Positions 35,301 through 47,300 of a stretch of 64,000 nucleotides of DNA are shown here, in pieces. How positions within the stretch are numbered: the stretch's first letter is position 1; each line of letters begins with the position of its first letter. The notes beneath the pieces were generated by a model. That model did not search any database. It was not told where the DNA came from and saw nothing but the letters and a program-made list of their open reading frames with translations. This DNA comes from Incurvaria masculella (lineage: Eukaryota > Arthropoda > Insecta > Lepidoptera > Incurvariidae). The stretch lies in the NCBI GenBank assembly GCA_946894095.1, contig OX335665.1:4164001-4228000 (forward strand). Direction: 5' to 3'. The translations under genes were made by a program, and so were the position numbers.

Positions 35301-38300
35301 AGGTGGCCCAACCCGCTCATCTCCCCATACAAAAGGGGAAAGAAGATCACGCCCATATTTCTTGTCAGAGATCCAAAATTTTGGTCAAAATCGCTTTATT
35401 TGATTAAAGTAGATGTCTGATGACCATTGGCATTGTAAAATTGTGTTTGGTTTCCAAGTCATAACGTCCGAAAGTTCGGATTTTTCGCGCGTTTTATACA
35501 ATAACTTTGGAGGTGGATTATGCAATGATAAAGTAAGAACATCTTAAAAAGATTAGTCATCAGACATAGCTTATTTAATCAAGATTTATAATCTATTTGG
35601 TTTTTGTTAGATTTTTGACTACAGCGGTCGTGGTTTACTTTTAGCTATAAGTCGTTTTGAAATTAAATTTTTCGTAAATCTTACCAAATCATACACTATG
35701 CACATTGTCTTTTTTGTGGACAGGTTGCATCTTCCTCATCACGGAGCCTGTCTTATTTTTAGAAACAGAGAAGGTCCCAGAGCACAACAGCACGGTTTTG
35801 TACCGTGCCCGCAAATGAGTTGAGGCCGCCGGGTTGGGCCACCTTAAGAGGCGGTGCTCACCCCGTCTAAGCAGTGGCGCTGCAGAGGACATGAGCATAT
35901 GGGTCTGGGATAGGATCCTAGGGAGCTCAGTGAATTCTCGGCGTGACAGGAGCGACGTCGCGGGTAGGTGCTGGCTGGCTGAAGAATGCGACCTCACGGC
36001 ACTACAGCACTCACAAAATCCATTCACAAGCATGGTAGCCCGCACCGAAAACATTCACTCGAAACCACACCCCGCACAGAATACATGTGTCGTTGCCGTC
36101 CCAACAAATTCCAACCTTTCTCATTTCGTTCATCTGATTGTGACAGCTCCACAGTCACAGACTAAACAGTAAACCGTACTACGGTCGCGCGAACTCGGCA
36201 CTAAACTAAACATGTTCGCTGGAATCCTTGTATAGTGTTCAGACATAGGTAGCCCATCGCCAGGACGCCGGGGAGACTTGATTGAAACATCCAACCATTT
36301 TTAAATCGAAACGCCCATTATTTACATACAAAGATGTCGCGCCGCTACCCTCAGGAGAAACTGTTTTCGTATCTCCTTTTTAAAATTAAGGTGGCCCTTT
36401 CCGGCGGGACTAACTCATTCGGTACAAAACCGTGCTATTGCGCTCTGGGACCTTCTCTGTTTTAAGTAAAAAGAAAGGCTCCGTAATGAGCAGGATGCAA
36501 CATGTCCACAAAGCAGACAATGCTCAAAGTGTTTGAATTGGTAAGATTTACGAAAATTGTAATTACATAACGACTTAAATCAGGACCTCTGTAGTCAAAA
36601 ATCAAACATAAATAAAATTGATTATAAATCTTCATGAAGCAAGCTAGGTCTGATGACTAATCTTTTTAAGACATTTTTAAGATGGAAGTCCAAAGTTATT
36701 GTATTAAACATCCGTAAAATTCCAACTTTCGGACCTTATAACTCAGAAACAGACATCTAGTTCGATCAAATAAAGACGTTTTGAGTATAAGTTTGGATCT
36801 CTGACAAGAAATATGAGCATGATCATCTTTCCACGTTTGTATGGGGAGTTGAGCGGAAAGGACCACCTTAAGGTCGGCCCGTAAGCACCTGAAAATTTCG
36901 CCTCCCATACAAACGTAGTTTACTAATAATTTGAAAACCACTGTTCCAACTTACTTGATATTTGGTATCTTATATTAGGCTACAAATATCTGTGTCTGCA
37001 TGCCTTTGTTTTTTCGGTAAATGTATTCTGGGTCAAACCACAGAGAAAACCAAATTCGTATGAAGATTTTCTTTTTGCATTCATTTCATTCGGTTGGGAT
37101 TTTTCAAAAAAACAAAAGCATGCAGACACAGATATTTGTTACCTGATATTAGATATTAAATATCAATTTAATTGGAATAGCGGTTTCCAAATGATTAGTA
37201 AACTACGTTTGTATGGGGAGCATAGCTTACGGGCCGTTCTTAAGAAAGCTAACCCAATAAGGGGCGAACAGACAATTCCAGTTCCAATACAATTATTCGT
37301 GGCATAGCTGATTGGTTTCACTCAGCAATCTTTCAGAAATGGAATGGGATTTTGCTTTCGTGACTGATTTTATCTTTTTAAATGATTGTATTGATGTTAT
37401 TTTAAATTTTTCTTAGTTATATGTAAAAATATTGACAATCTATGGACCTTGGGTCTGCCAATAAACAATAAACAATATATTTTATCTAAATTTTAGGAAG
37501 AGTTGAGAAACATTGGAAAGATAATCCAAACAGGGAGACGTACCTGGTGATTTCCCCGATGTTGTTGTGGCTGACGTTGCACCAGCCCATTTTGGTGAGA
37601 TCTCCGAGGTGGGATCCGTCCAGTTTCGTTATGTTATTGTGGCTGAAATCATAAGTATCATTATTTTAAAACGTACGCGGTACCGTAGATTAAGGAGGAA
37701 CATATAATGGGGTGTCCCAGAAGTAAAGAGACAAACTAGTCTTGGAAATATTTTATTAAAAATTACCTCAAATCCAAGACCTCTGCATCTCGGAGACCTT
37801 TGAACTGGTTCTTCTTGAGTGCGGTAATTCTGTTCCCGTGCAGGTCCAGCGTTTTCAGTTTCTTCAGATGCTGAAATGTTATGAAATTAAAACTTGATCC
37901 CTTTTATGGCACGGTGTACACTATTCTTTGTAAGCTTATGCTGAATAAAATATATAATATATTTGATATCACTACATAGTATGAAACAAAGTCGCCTTAT
38001 CTGTCCCTAAATCCCTATGTATGCTTAAATCTTTAAAACTACGCAACGGATTTTGATGCGGGTTTTTTTAATAGATAGAGTGATTGAAGAGGAAGGTTTA
38101 TATGTATAATAACATCCATTCAATAGTGGAGAAATACTGTTATTTTTGAGGTTTATAATGTGATGTCGTAAATAATTACATTTTTTCCGCTTAAATTGCA
38201 AACGCAGGCTGGACTTGACCAGCCCGCAATCAGTCAAAAACGACATTGACCCGAGCGGAGCTGGGTACCTCAGCTAGTTATATATAAATAAAATAATAAA

Positions 38301-41300
38301 TATAATATGAAATATATATAATATGCGTAAAATATTTATTTTAGATGTCCTGCAAGAGTTACACGATCCACCGATATGGTTTATGTCCATAAGACTAATT
38401 AATACTAATTATTTACAAATTTCGACAGATTATGTCCTGAAACTGACATTTTTAATATAGCTTATACAAATATAAAAAAACCTTGTAGGTTTATTTGAAC
38501 ATTTATTTTTCATTTACTGATTTAATCGTATGAATGCATGTATTTACATATTTAGGTAGTTCTCTCATTATTAATTTGACTCGCAAGATACTAATTTGGT
38601 CGTAACTTTGCTGGTCTCTGTATATTTATATTAACTATTATGTCTGTATGTATCGATTGTTTGTTATGAAAATAAAAATAAACTATAAGAACAAATAATG
38701 GTCGTACCTGGAATGGTTCAGTTGGTATGTCCCCAATGTGGCCGTTGGCGATGTGCAGCTTGACAAGTGTCCCCGCGGCGAGGCTGTCCGCGAACATGTC
38801 CTTCTCCAGGCTCGGGATCTCGTGCCCGTCCAGGTACAGGGTGGACAGGTTGCCCAGGATCTGAAGAAAAACCACATCCATTTATTTGCCCGGGTGATAT
38901 CTCTCCATGCGGTCAGTTCGTAAGTAAATATACTTTTTCGAGCTAAGCAAGTACATCACTTTTTAGGTACAACGGAACGCTATTACTACTCCGCTGTCCG
39001 GCCGTCCGTCCGTCTGTCCGTCTGTCACAGGGCTGTATCTCATGAACTGTAATAGGTAGGCACCTGAAATGTTTAGAGAGTGTGTATTTATGTAACCGCT
39101 ATAACAAATAGATAAAATTAAAAATTAAAGGAGGTTCCATGCAAAAAATTAGATTTTTTTGTGTTAAATCTTGTACGATGGTACGGAACCCTTCGTGTGC
39201 GAGTCCGACTCGCACTTGGCCGGGTTTTCCAAGTTACTCTTAACAAGTATACAGGGCGCTTCCTTTAATTGATGTGTCCTTGCTTCATGGTCGATTATAC
39301 ATCACTTCCAGTGTCAGTACAAATTGAAATCATTGCATATTCATAATAACTTTTAACTGATATAGTTAAATTTGTTATTATTATAAAATTTTAAAAACAT
39401 TTTTGAATTTGCTTCAAGAGGACCCCAAATATACAATTTTAATAGTTTCAAAACATTTGAATAGAAGATGTCAGACAAAAGTTTTCATCCAAGATGCAGC
39501 GCAACCTCAGCAAGGTCATACAGATTTGGTTGGTTTCCTTGCATTGTTTTCTTTCGTCGGAAAACTTCTTCCGCCAAACAATTACCCTATGCAGTCGCAA
39601 GGTCGCAATAATTGTTGTGAATAAAGCAAAACCTTGAATCGTTTAATTAGGTTTTATTCCGCAAAACAAGACAACGTATGTGACATATGACAAATAACTT
39701 TTTAATCATCACATTCACCCCATGTGGAAGTCTTGCAGGTAGGAAGGAGGCTTACGGTCCCTTTCAGAGCGCCGCGTTTCAATTGGAGCTCTGTCCTGAG
39801 AGGAAGATGATGGAGCTGGTTGAGAAGGTGGTGGAGAGGCAGCGAGTGGTGGAGGCGGCATTGTTATCGCGATATCCTCAAAATCTTCAACGATGCTATC
39901 TGTCTCATCAAAATTATCAATTTGTCCCCGTGGGGCCAGATGACGATTAGATACGGTTGTCTCTCTTCCATCGGCGAGACGAACGTACGAGTAGTCCGGA
40001 TTGGCCTCTAGGAGTTCTACTTCATCGACTAGTGGGTCATATTTGCTTCTCCGATTCGTATTTCGCATTAGAACAGGTCCTGGATTATTTAACCATGAAG
40101 GAATTGATTGTCCATTAGACGATCTTCGGGGATGTGCAAACATTCTTTCATGAGGTGTTGCATTGGTTGCGGTACATAGGAGTGACCTTATAGTGTGCAA
40201 AGCATCAGTGAGAACACATTCCCATTTTGTGATTGGAAGATTACGGTCTTTGAGTGCTAGGCGAATGGTCTGCCATATTGTTCCATTGGTACGTTCGACC
40301 TGTCCATTACCTTGTGGGTTATATGGAGTAGTGCGGCTTGTTGCTATTCCTTTTGAATGTAAGAAGATTTTCAGTTCAGCTGACATAAAAGAGGCACCTC
40401 TGTCTGAATGGATATAGGTCGGCATGCCAAAAATAGAGAATAGGTCAGTCATGTGTTTTATTACTGTACCAGTGCTGACGTCTATGCAAGGAAATGCAAA
40501 CGGGAATCTGGAATATTCGTCGATAACTGTTAGAATATATTTCCGTTGCGAGTCAGAGGGCAGTGGTCCTTTAAAGTCAATAGATATTCTTTCAAAAGGC
40601 ATAGTTGATTTGATAAGAGTGCTTCTATTTTGAGCGAATCTTGGCTTAATTTCTGCACAGACTGGACATGCCATAGTTATCTTCTTTATTTCTTCAATAG
40701 TGAAAGGCAGATTTTTTGAGCGAATCCAGTGAGTCATTCTTGTTATTCCAGGATGACATAAAGTCTTGTGCAGTTCTCGTAAGTCAGGCATGGTATTTAA
40801 ACTTGCTGAGCATTTTTGTCTCGACAGAGTATCGGCAACTGTATTATCCTTGCCAGGACGATAAATTATGTCAAATGTATATGCAGACAGTTCGATTCTC
40901 CATCGATGTATCTTGTCATTTTTTATTTTATTTGAATGCTTTTGGTCAAACATGAAAGAAACAGATTTTTGATCAGTTATGAGACGAAATGGTCTTCCGA
41001 GGAGAAAGTGCTTCCATTTGCGCAAGGACTCGACTATAGCATATGCTTCTTTCTCAATCGAAGAATGGTTACGTTCGCTATTACATAACGTGCGCGAAAA
41101 AAAAGCAACAGGTCGTCCTTCTTGTGAAAGAGAAGCAGCTATTGCGTAATCTGATGCATCTGTTTCCACAGTGAATGGTATCGATTCGTTGATAGCATGA
41201 ACAGCTGATTTTGCTATGTCTTTTTTCATATTCTCAAATGCTTCTATGGAATCCTTGGTCATAGGAAAAGTTGTTGTTTTAATAAGTGGACTGACTTTGC

Positions 41301-44300
41301 TGGAGAAATGGTCAATCCATTTTGAGTAGTGAGCAAAGAGTCCAAGCGTTCGTTTCAAAGACGCAGTGTCGACAGGGACGGGCATTTCTAAAAGAGGTTT
41401 TAGACGATCGGGGTCCGGCTTCACTACGCCATCTGCGATGCTATACCCTAGGACCTTAATTGCATCCAGTCCAAAAGCACTCTTCTCTATATTTAGGGTT
41501 AGATTGTATTTCTTCGCTGTATTCATGAATTTCTTCAACTTGTTGTCATGATCTTCTTTATTTTTGCCACAGATGGTGATATCGTCCAAGTATGCAAATG
41601 TGTCTTCTAGTCCTTCTTTCTGGATGATTCCGAGTATGAGTCTTTGATATACAGCTACGGCGTTTGTGACTCCAAAAGGTATTCTTGTAAAATGATAAAG
41701 TCTCCCGCAAGCTTCAAATGCAGTGTAAGGCCTTTCGGCGATTGTAATAGGAACTTGATGATAGGCGCTTTTCAAATCGATTTTGCTGAAAATTTTATGC
41801 TTCGAAATTTTCGACACAACCTCTTCAATGTTAGGCAGTGGAAAAGCGTCAAGTTGGGTGTATCTATTTATGGTGCGTGAGTAATCAAAGACAACCGTAT
41901 CTAATCGTCATCTGGCCCCACGGGGACAAATTGATACGGTTGTCTCTCTTCCATCGGCGAGACGAACGTACGAGTAGTCCGGATTGGCCTTTGATCCGAG
42001 CTTGATGTTGGATCTATATCAAACTTTTCTGGTCGTAGGAATTTATCCATATTGCTGAGATGGATGAATTTTGCGGAATAAATTGTTGTGAATAAAGCAA
42101 AACCTTGAATCGTTTAATTAGGTTTTATTCCGCAAAACAAGACAACGTATGTGACATATGACAAATAACTTTTTAATCATCACAATAGTCTTCCGCTAGA
42201 GTACTCCTGGCATGGCCGGCTATTGTAAAATAATGTGAAAGTGATGGTTACAATAGGTACGAGGACGAATACTTGTTATGCTATAAATAACATTAATTTA
42301 TATTATTGCATTAGTAACTTTGTTAGTTGTAAGTCATTTAAACTGAGGGTTGCTGTTTCTATTGTTCTTTTTTCTTTGCCTTAATCTGTTCTAACGAGGA
42401 ATAATTTGGCAGTAGCATTTAGATCTAAGTGTGTATTTCATCATTGTGGACGGAAAAATATGTTATGTAAACCCGTGAAGTTTCTTTGCGGGTTCTTCAT
42501 TAATGGGTTGTGTTGAATATTTAAACTTTCAAGTTTGTGTTTATCATTATGTGGAAGTAGAACTGATTATTGTATGCTAATTTATAGGGTCATTTTATAA
42601 TATTGGCACTCCTGCATCTCCCACTCTCTCTCTTGCAACGTCATGGCGGCTTGCCGATTCGTGTATAACAGTTCTCTTGAAAATAAAGTAAAAGAAGCTG
42701 TTTTCATCGCAAATCATCACCCCCACCGGACTTCTCGACCTCAGCAACGTGCGGGCACGCACAGGTTGATCGAATCCGCGGATCTTTGTGACGTAACTTA
42801 GTATAGTTTGACTACCAAAAAGTTTAAATAAATGAAATTAAATGAAACAATGGTGCCAAATTAACACCTGAACGTTTTTTGAATAAAAAAACTGGCCAAG
42901 TGCGAGTCGGACTTACATACGAAGGGTTCCGTACCATCAACACCAAAAAATAACCTTTTTTTGAATGGGTGTCCCCCTTTAATTATTATTACTTTTTATA
43001 TTAATTATATTATTATAGCTAGTGCCTGCCAAGTGGTCCCATTTTAATTTGGTTAAGTTCTGACAATGATATCCATGAGAAAATCATAAAAGTCTTAAAT
43101 TTGTATTAAGATGTGCGCGACAAATGGACGAATAACTCAATATAACGCCAACCGATTTCGGTGATTCTTTTTTTATTGGAAAGGACGTGTACAAATTAGT
43201 AAGTGTACTTCAGATTCACTAAAAATAAACAAATAAAAAAAAATTTAACAAAAAAAATAACCGACTTCAAAGAAAAAGCACTAAAAAGTAAAAAATAATT
43301 TCCATTTTTGTAGTTACGATTTCTGTTATTTTTTGAGTCGGTGTCAGCCAAGGTTAGGTTAGGTTAGGTTAGGTTCTCTTGATTGGCGCAGCGCGTGCCC
43401 GGCTGACGCCGACTCAAAAAATAACAGAAATCTTAACTACAAAAATGGAAATTATTTTTTACTTTTTAGTGCTTTTTCTTTGAAGTCGGTTATTTTTTTT
43501 GTTAATTTTTTTTATTTTTGTAAATACATTATTATTCATTTCACAACTAAATACTTCCATTTTATTCATAATTATTTAAAGTTCTCAAAAAAATAAAAAA
43601 TACCAAAATTAATTTGTCGCTACGCTCTACATCTTTAACATCTGAACCTTAACCTAAATGGTCTACATCCGAGATGAAGGTAATAATCGCAGCCATTAAT
43701 AAAAAACCTGATTTTCAGAAATTTTTTCATTGTATTTAAAATCTATCCTAAGTGAGTATAATGCAGGTGTAGTATATGCTTGTTTCCTGGGAACCGTTAA
43801 GCAATTGTAGTGGAAAACACGCAAACAATTCATAATGACGAAATATGATGAAAATTTTGATTTATCATTTTAAAATGAAGGAATTTTTTTTTGCAAAAGA
43901 AATCTATGCTGAGCTCCTAAAAGGGCAATCCCACAGACACTGGTCTTTGATTCATTCTATTCATCCAGCAAGCTTCTTAATACAAATTTAAGACTTATAT
44001 GATTTTCTCATGGATATCATTGTCAGAACTTAACAAAATTAAAATGGGACCACTTGGGAAGCACTAGCTATCTTTAAAAAAATAATCATCAAAATCGGTT
44101 CACCCAGGCAAAAGTTATGAGGTAACAAACATAAAAAAAAAAACAAAAAAAAACATACAGACGAATTGATAACCTCCTCCTTTTTTGAAGTCGGTTAAAA
44201 AGAAAATCATGCTTTCACCATGTGATGAAATAACATAATACTAAAAATGAGGTCACTCTTACCGACTGCCTAACTCTGAATTGGTGTGATAAAGCTGAAC

Positions 44301-47300
44301 ATGATATCAAACATGGGAATGACTTTTTGCTAAAAAGGGACTTTAGGGACCAATTTCAGAAAAAAGGGACTTTAAGGTACCACAAAAAAATTAAGGGACC
44401 ACCACTAAAAGCCCTGCACATGGGAACTGGGTGCCATGCCTGGACCAAATTTTTTAAGAAAAACTTTTACAGAACTTCACAGAACTTTATTTAGTTGAAC
44501 AAACATTCGATTTTGCGCTTCCCGAATTCGTAAGCAAACACGGATGGCTAATACCAAACTGACCGTAAGATATTAGCCTTACACACCACATGGGAACTAG
44601 GTGCCATGCCAGGACCTTCCTTATATTGCTCGGCTACATTGAACTGGATGGAAAACACGGACAATTTTCATTGGCACCTCGACCATCGATAAGAAAGGTC
44701 CTAGCATGGCACCTAGTTCCAATGTGGTGTGTTAGGCTAATATCCCACGATCAGTTGGATATTAGGCATACATGTCCAGTTACAGACTCGAACACGAAGG
44801 GTTCCGTACCATCGTACGAGATTAACCACCAAAAAATCACGTTTTTTGAACACAACCTCCCTGGAATTTTAATCATTTCTTAATATTACCTGATTGTTGT
44901 TATAGCGGCAAAATAAATACACACTCTGTGAACATTTCCGTTGCCTTCCTATTACGGTTCATGAGATACAGCCCTGTGACAAACGGCAACACGGACGGAC
45001 ATGCTTAGTAATAGTGTCCCTTTGGGTACGGAACCCTAAAGGGGCTCGCGACTCACCCTGACAGCCTCCTTGGGGAAGCTCTGCAGGCTGCTGTTCACAA
45101 TGTGCAGCTCCTGTAGGGTCGCGTTCACGCCAACGAACGCGTCCGCCTCCACCGACCTCAGTGGCGTGTCCTCGAACCGGAGCACGCGTACCGACGAACG
45201 GTGCAGCAGGGGCCCGAATAAGCGAGCTGTAACATGTTTTTTTTTTCTGTAATTTGACGATCTGTGTGACCTTTTTTTTATGCGACCTGACATGGATGTA
45301 ATACCACACAACTACCGTTATGATATTAGCCCAATACACCGCATTCCCGAAGGAATTAGGAGCCATGCCAGGACGTTCCCTTTATTAGCACGGCTACATT
45401 GAACTGGATGGAAAACCCAGACAATTTTTCATTGCCGCTTCGACCATCTTTTCATCCAATGCGAAGGTACCAACCCAGGCGGGCTTGAACCCTACCACCT
45501 AGTAGGGGAAGGGAACCTACAGTTTTACATGGATTCCGAACCATGGAGCAGCTCGAATTCGTGACGAAATACACTTATCTGACTCGGAAAGAGAAAGAAA
45601 GTGGTGCATGTCGGAATTGAACCCAAACCTCTGGTACGCTAGGCCAGTCCCCGCGCCACTAGGCTACGAGCTGCTCAAATCACCCTCCCATAGACCCATT
45701 AGCGATACAATTTTTTCCATAAAAAAAAAGTCGCATAAAAAAATTAAAAATAGACTTCTGTTCAAAGGGGATAAAAATATTTTTGATTTGTCCCGAGCAG
45801 AACGGGGTACCGCAGCTAGTAAAATTATATTTCTCAAAATAGTTTTGAACGTTCGTTCGATTAACGCTAACTTACATCGCTATCATTTCGTTTGAATAGG
45901 AAATTCGTTTCGTCGCGGTAGGGCTACGGGTTCATTTTTATTTTAAAATGGTTAGTATGTATTGCTTGCACGACATATGCCTGTAAAGTGCAGCAGCGGG
46001 AATACAAATGAACAATGAAGTGTCGATAAGATTATTTCGATCGATAAATGACAATGATAAAATCTAGAATGTTACCATTCGTTCATTGATAAATGTCTTC
46101 GACGTTAAACGTATCAACCTACGTGTTTAGGCTCGCAAAAATATATACATTTGTTAAATGAACAGATTTGTTTGTGCTCCCACTGCAGGCCTATATAAGG
46201 TTTTGCCCACTGTTTCCTTAAACTAACAAATAATTGATGAGAGGATGAATGTATGTAGCTGCTTGGTATTCCTAATAATAATAAGTACATACTATAGCAT
46301 AGCAGGAAAACACTTAGCAAAGAAACTGCAATTGAATAAGGTTTTCATATTAAGCATGTTCCGACTCATACAATGTTTTTTTTACACAGAACGCAAAAAG
46401 TATTGCACTTTAAGGCGCGAATTCGTCAAAAATATTAAATATAGCCATAGTAGTTGCAGCGAAAACATATTCACAATTTCAGGTTTAATGGTTTCGTTGT
46501 AATTGCCGATTAGAAGTTTTACACCGTTAGATGGCGCTGTTAAATAAAAATCGTATTTAAATAAATTGTAACAAAACCAATAATCCTGAAATTGTGAAAT
46601 TGTTTTCGCTGCAAGTAATATGACTATATTATACTTTTATTTTTAATTCGTGGCTTAAAGTGCAATACTTTTTGCGTTATGTGTGCAAACAACTTTATAT
46701 GGGTCGGAACAAACTTAATATTATATTTATCGGCTTGTAGCCTAGTGGCGCGGGGACTTGCCTAGCATACCAGGCATAGATAAAAAGGGAGGGCATACAG
46801 CATCGAGCGCGCCTACTACAGGACCCGCTATGTAATGAAAGTAAAATAAAAAAAAAAAAGTAACTAAACTTTTGATTTTTGTGTAGTATATATTTTTTTA
46901 TTTTTTATTTATTTAATTCTATTGTTTGGTATAGATTGATTTTTTTCTTATCTCATTTTATTATTTTCGATTACGCTTCTTTTTATTTTCTTTTATTGAA
47001 TTAGTTCAAGTAGTACGTAATATGTTCTGTTTGTTTGTATTTTCTCTCATTCTCAGAACCTTGAGTCACTGTTAATTCTATGTTATTTAGTTTAATGGAA
47101 TCGTTTTGGCATAACTATTATATGTCTTGTTTGAATTTGTATTTTTTTTTTTTTTTTTAATGGTACGTCCATCTGCGATCAGTCTTCAGACTATAATCAG
47201 ATCTCTTGAGTGTGCGTGGTTTTGTAGGTCAAACATGTCCAATAACATTAGACCTTCCTCCATACTTAGATCAATCAGAACCGGTTGTCAAGATCCAGTA

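Larger units (their letters stand above)
39616..42184 (-). mobile_element. Ty3/gypsy LTR retrotransposon, internally deleted
   Basis: Two matching 98-bp terminal repeats, 39,616-39,713 and 42,087-42,184, bound the element. They begin TGTGATGATT and end TTCACA on the element strand. Inside are the first 20 codons of gag (ATG at 42,050), a scrambled patch, then pol from mid reverse transcriptase to the end of integrase. Protease, most of gag and the front of RT are missing. Very short LTRs are known from some Ty3/gypsy elements such as mag of Bombyx. It lies in intron 2 of the LRR gene, same strand. Confidence 0.85.

Noticed and set aside
35689..36172. Overlapping ORFs of 112-121 codons
   Set aside because: Span a MITE boundary; no domain or splice evidence.
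42185..42790. Solo LTR of a second retrotransposon
   Set aside because: Only an LTR-like end was noticed; no matching copy or target duplication in the window.
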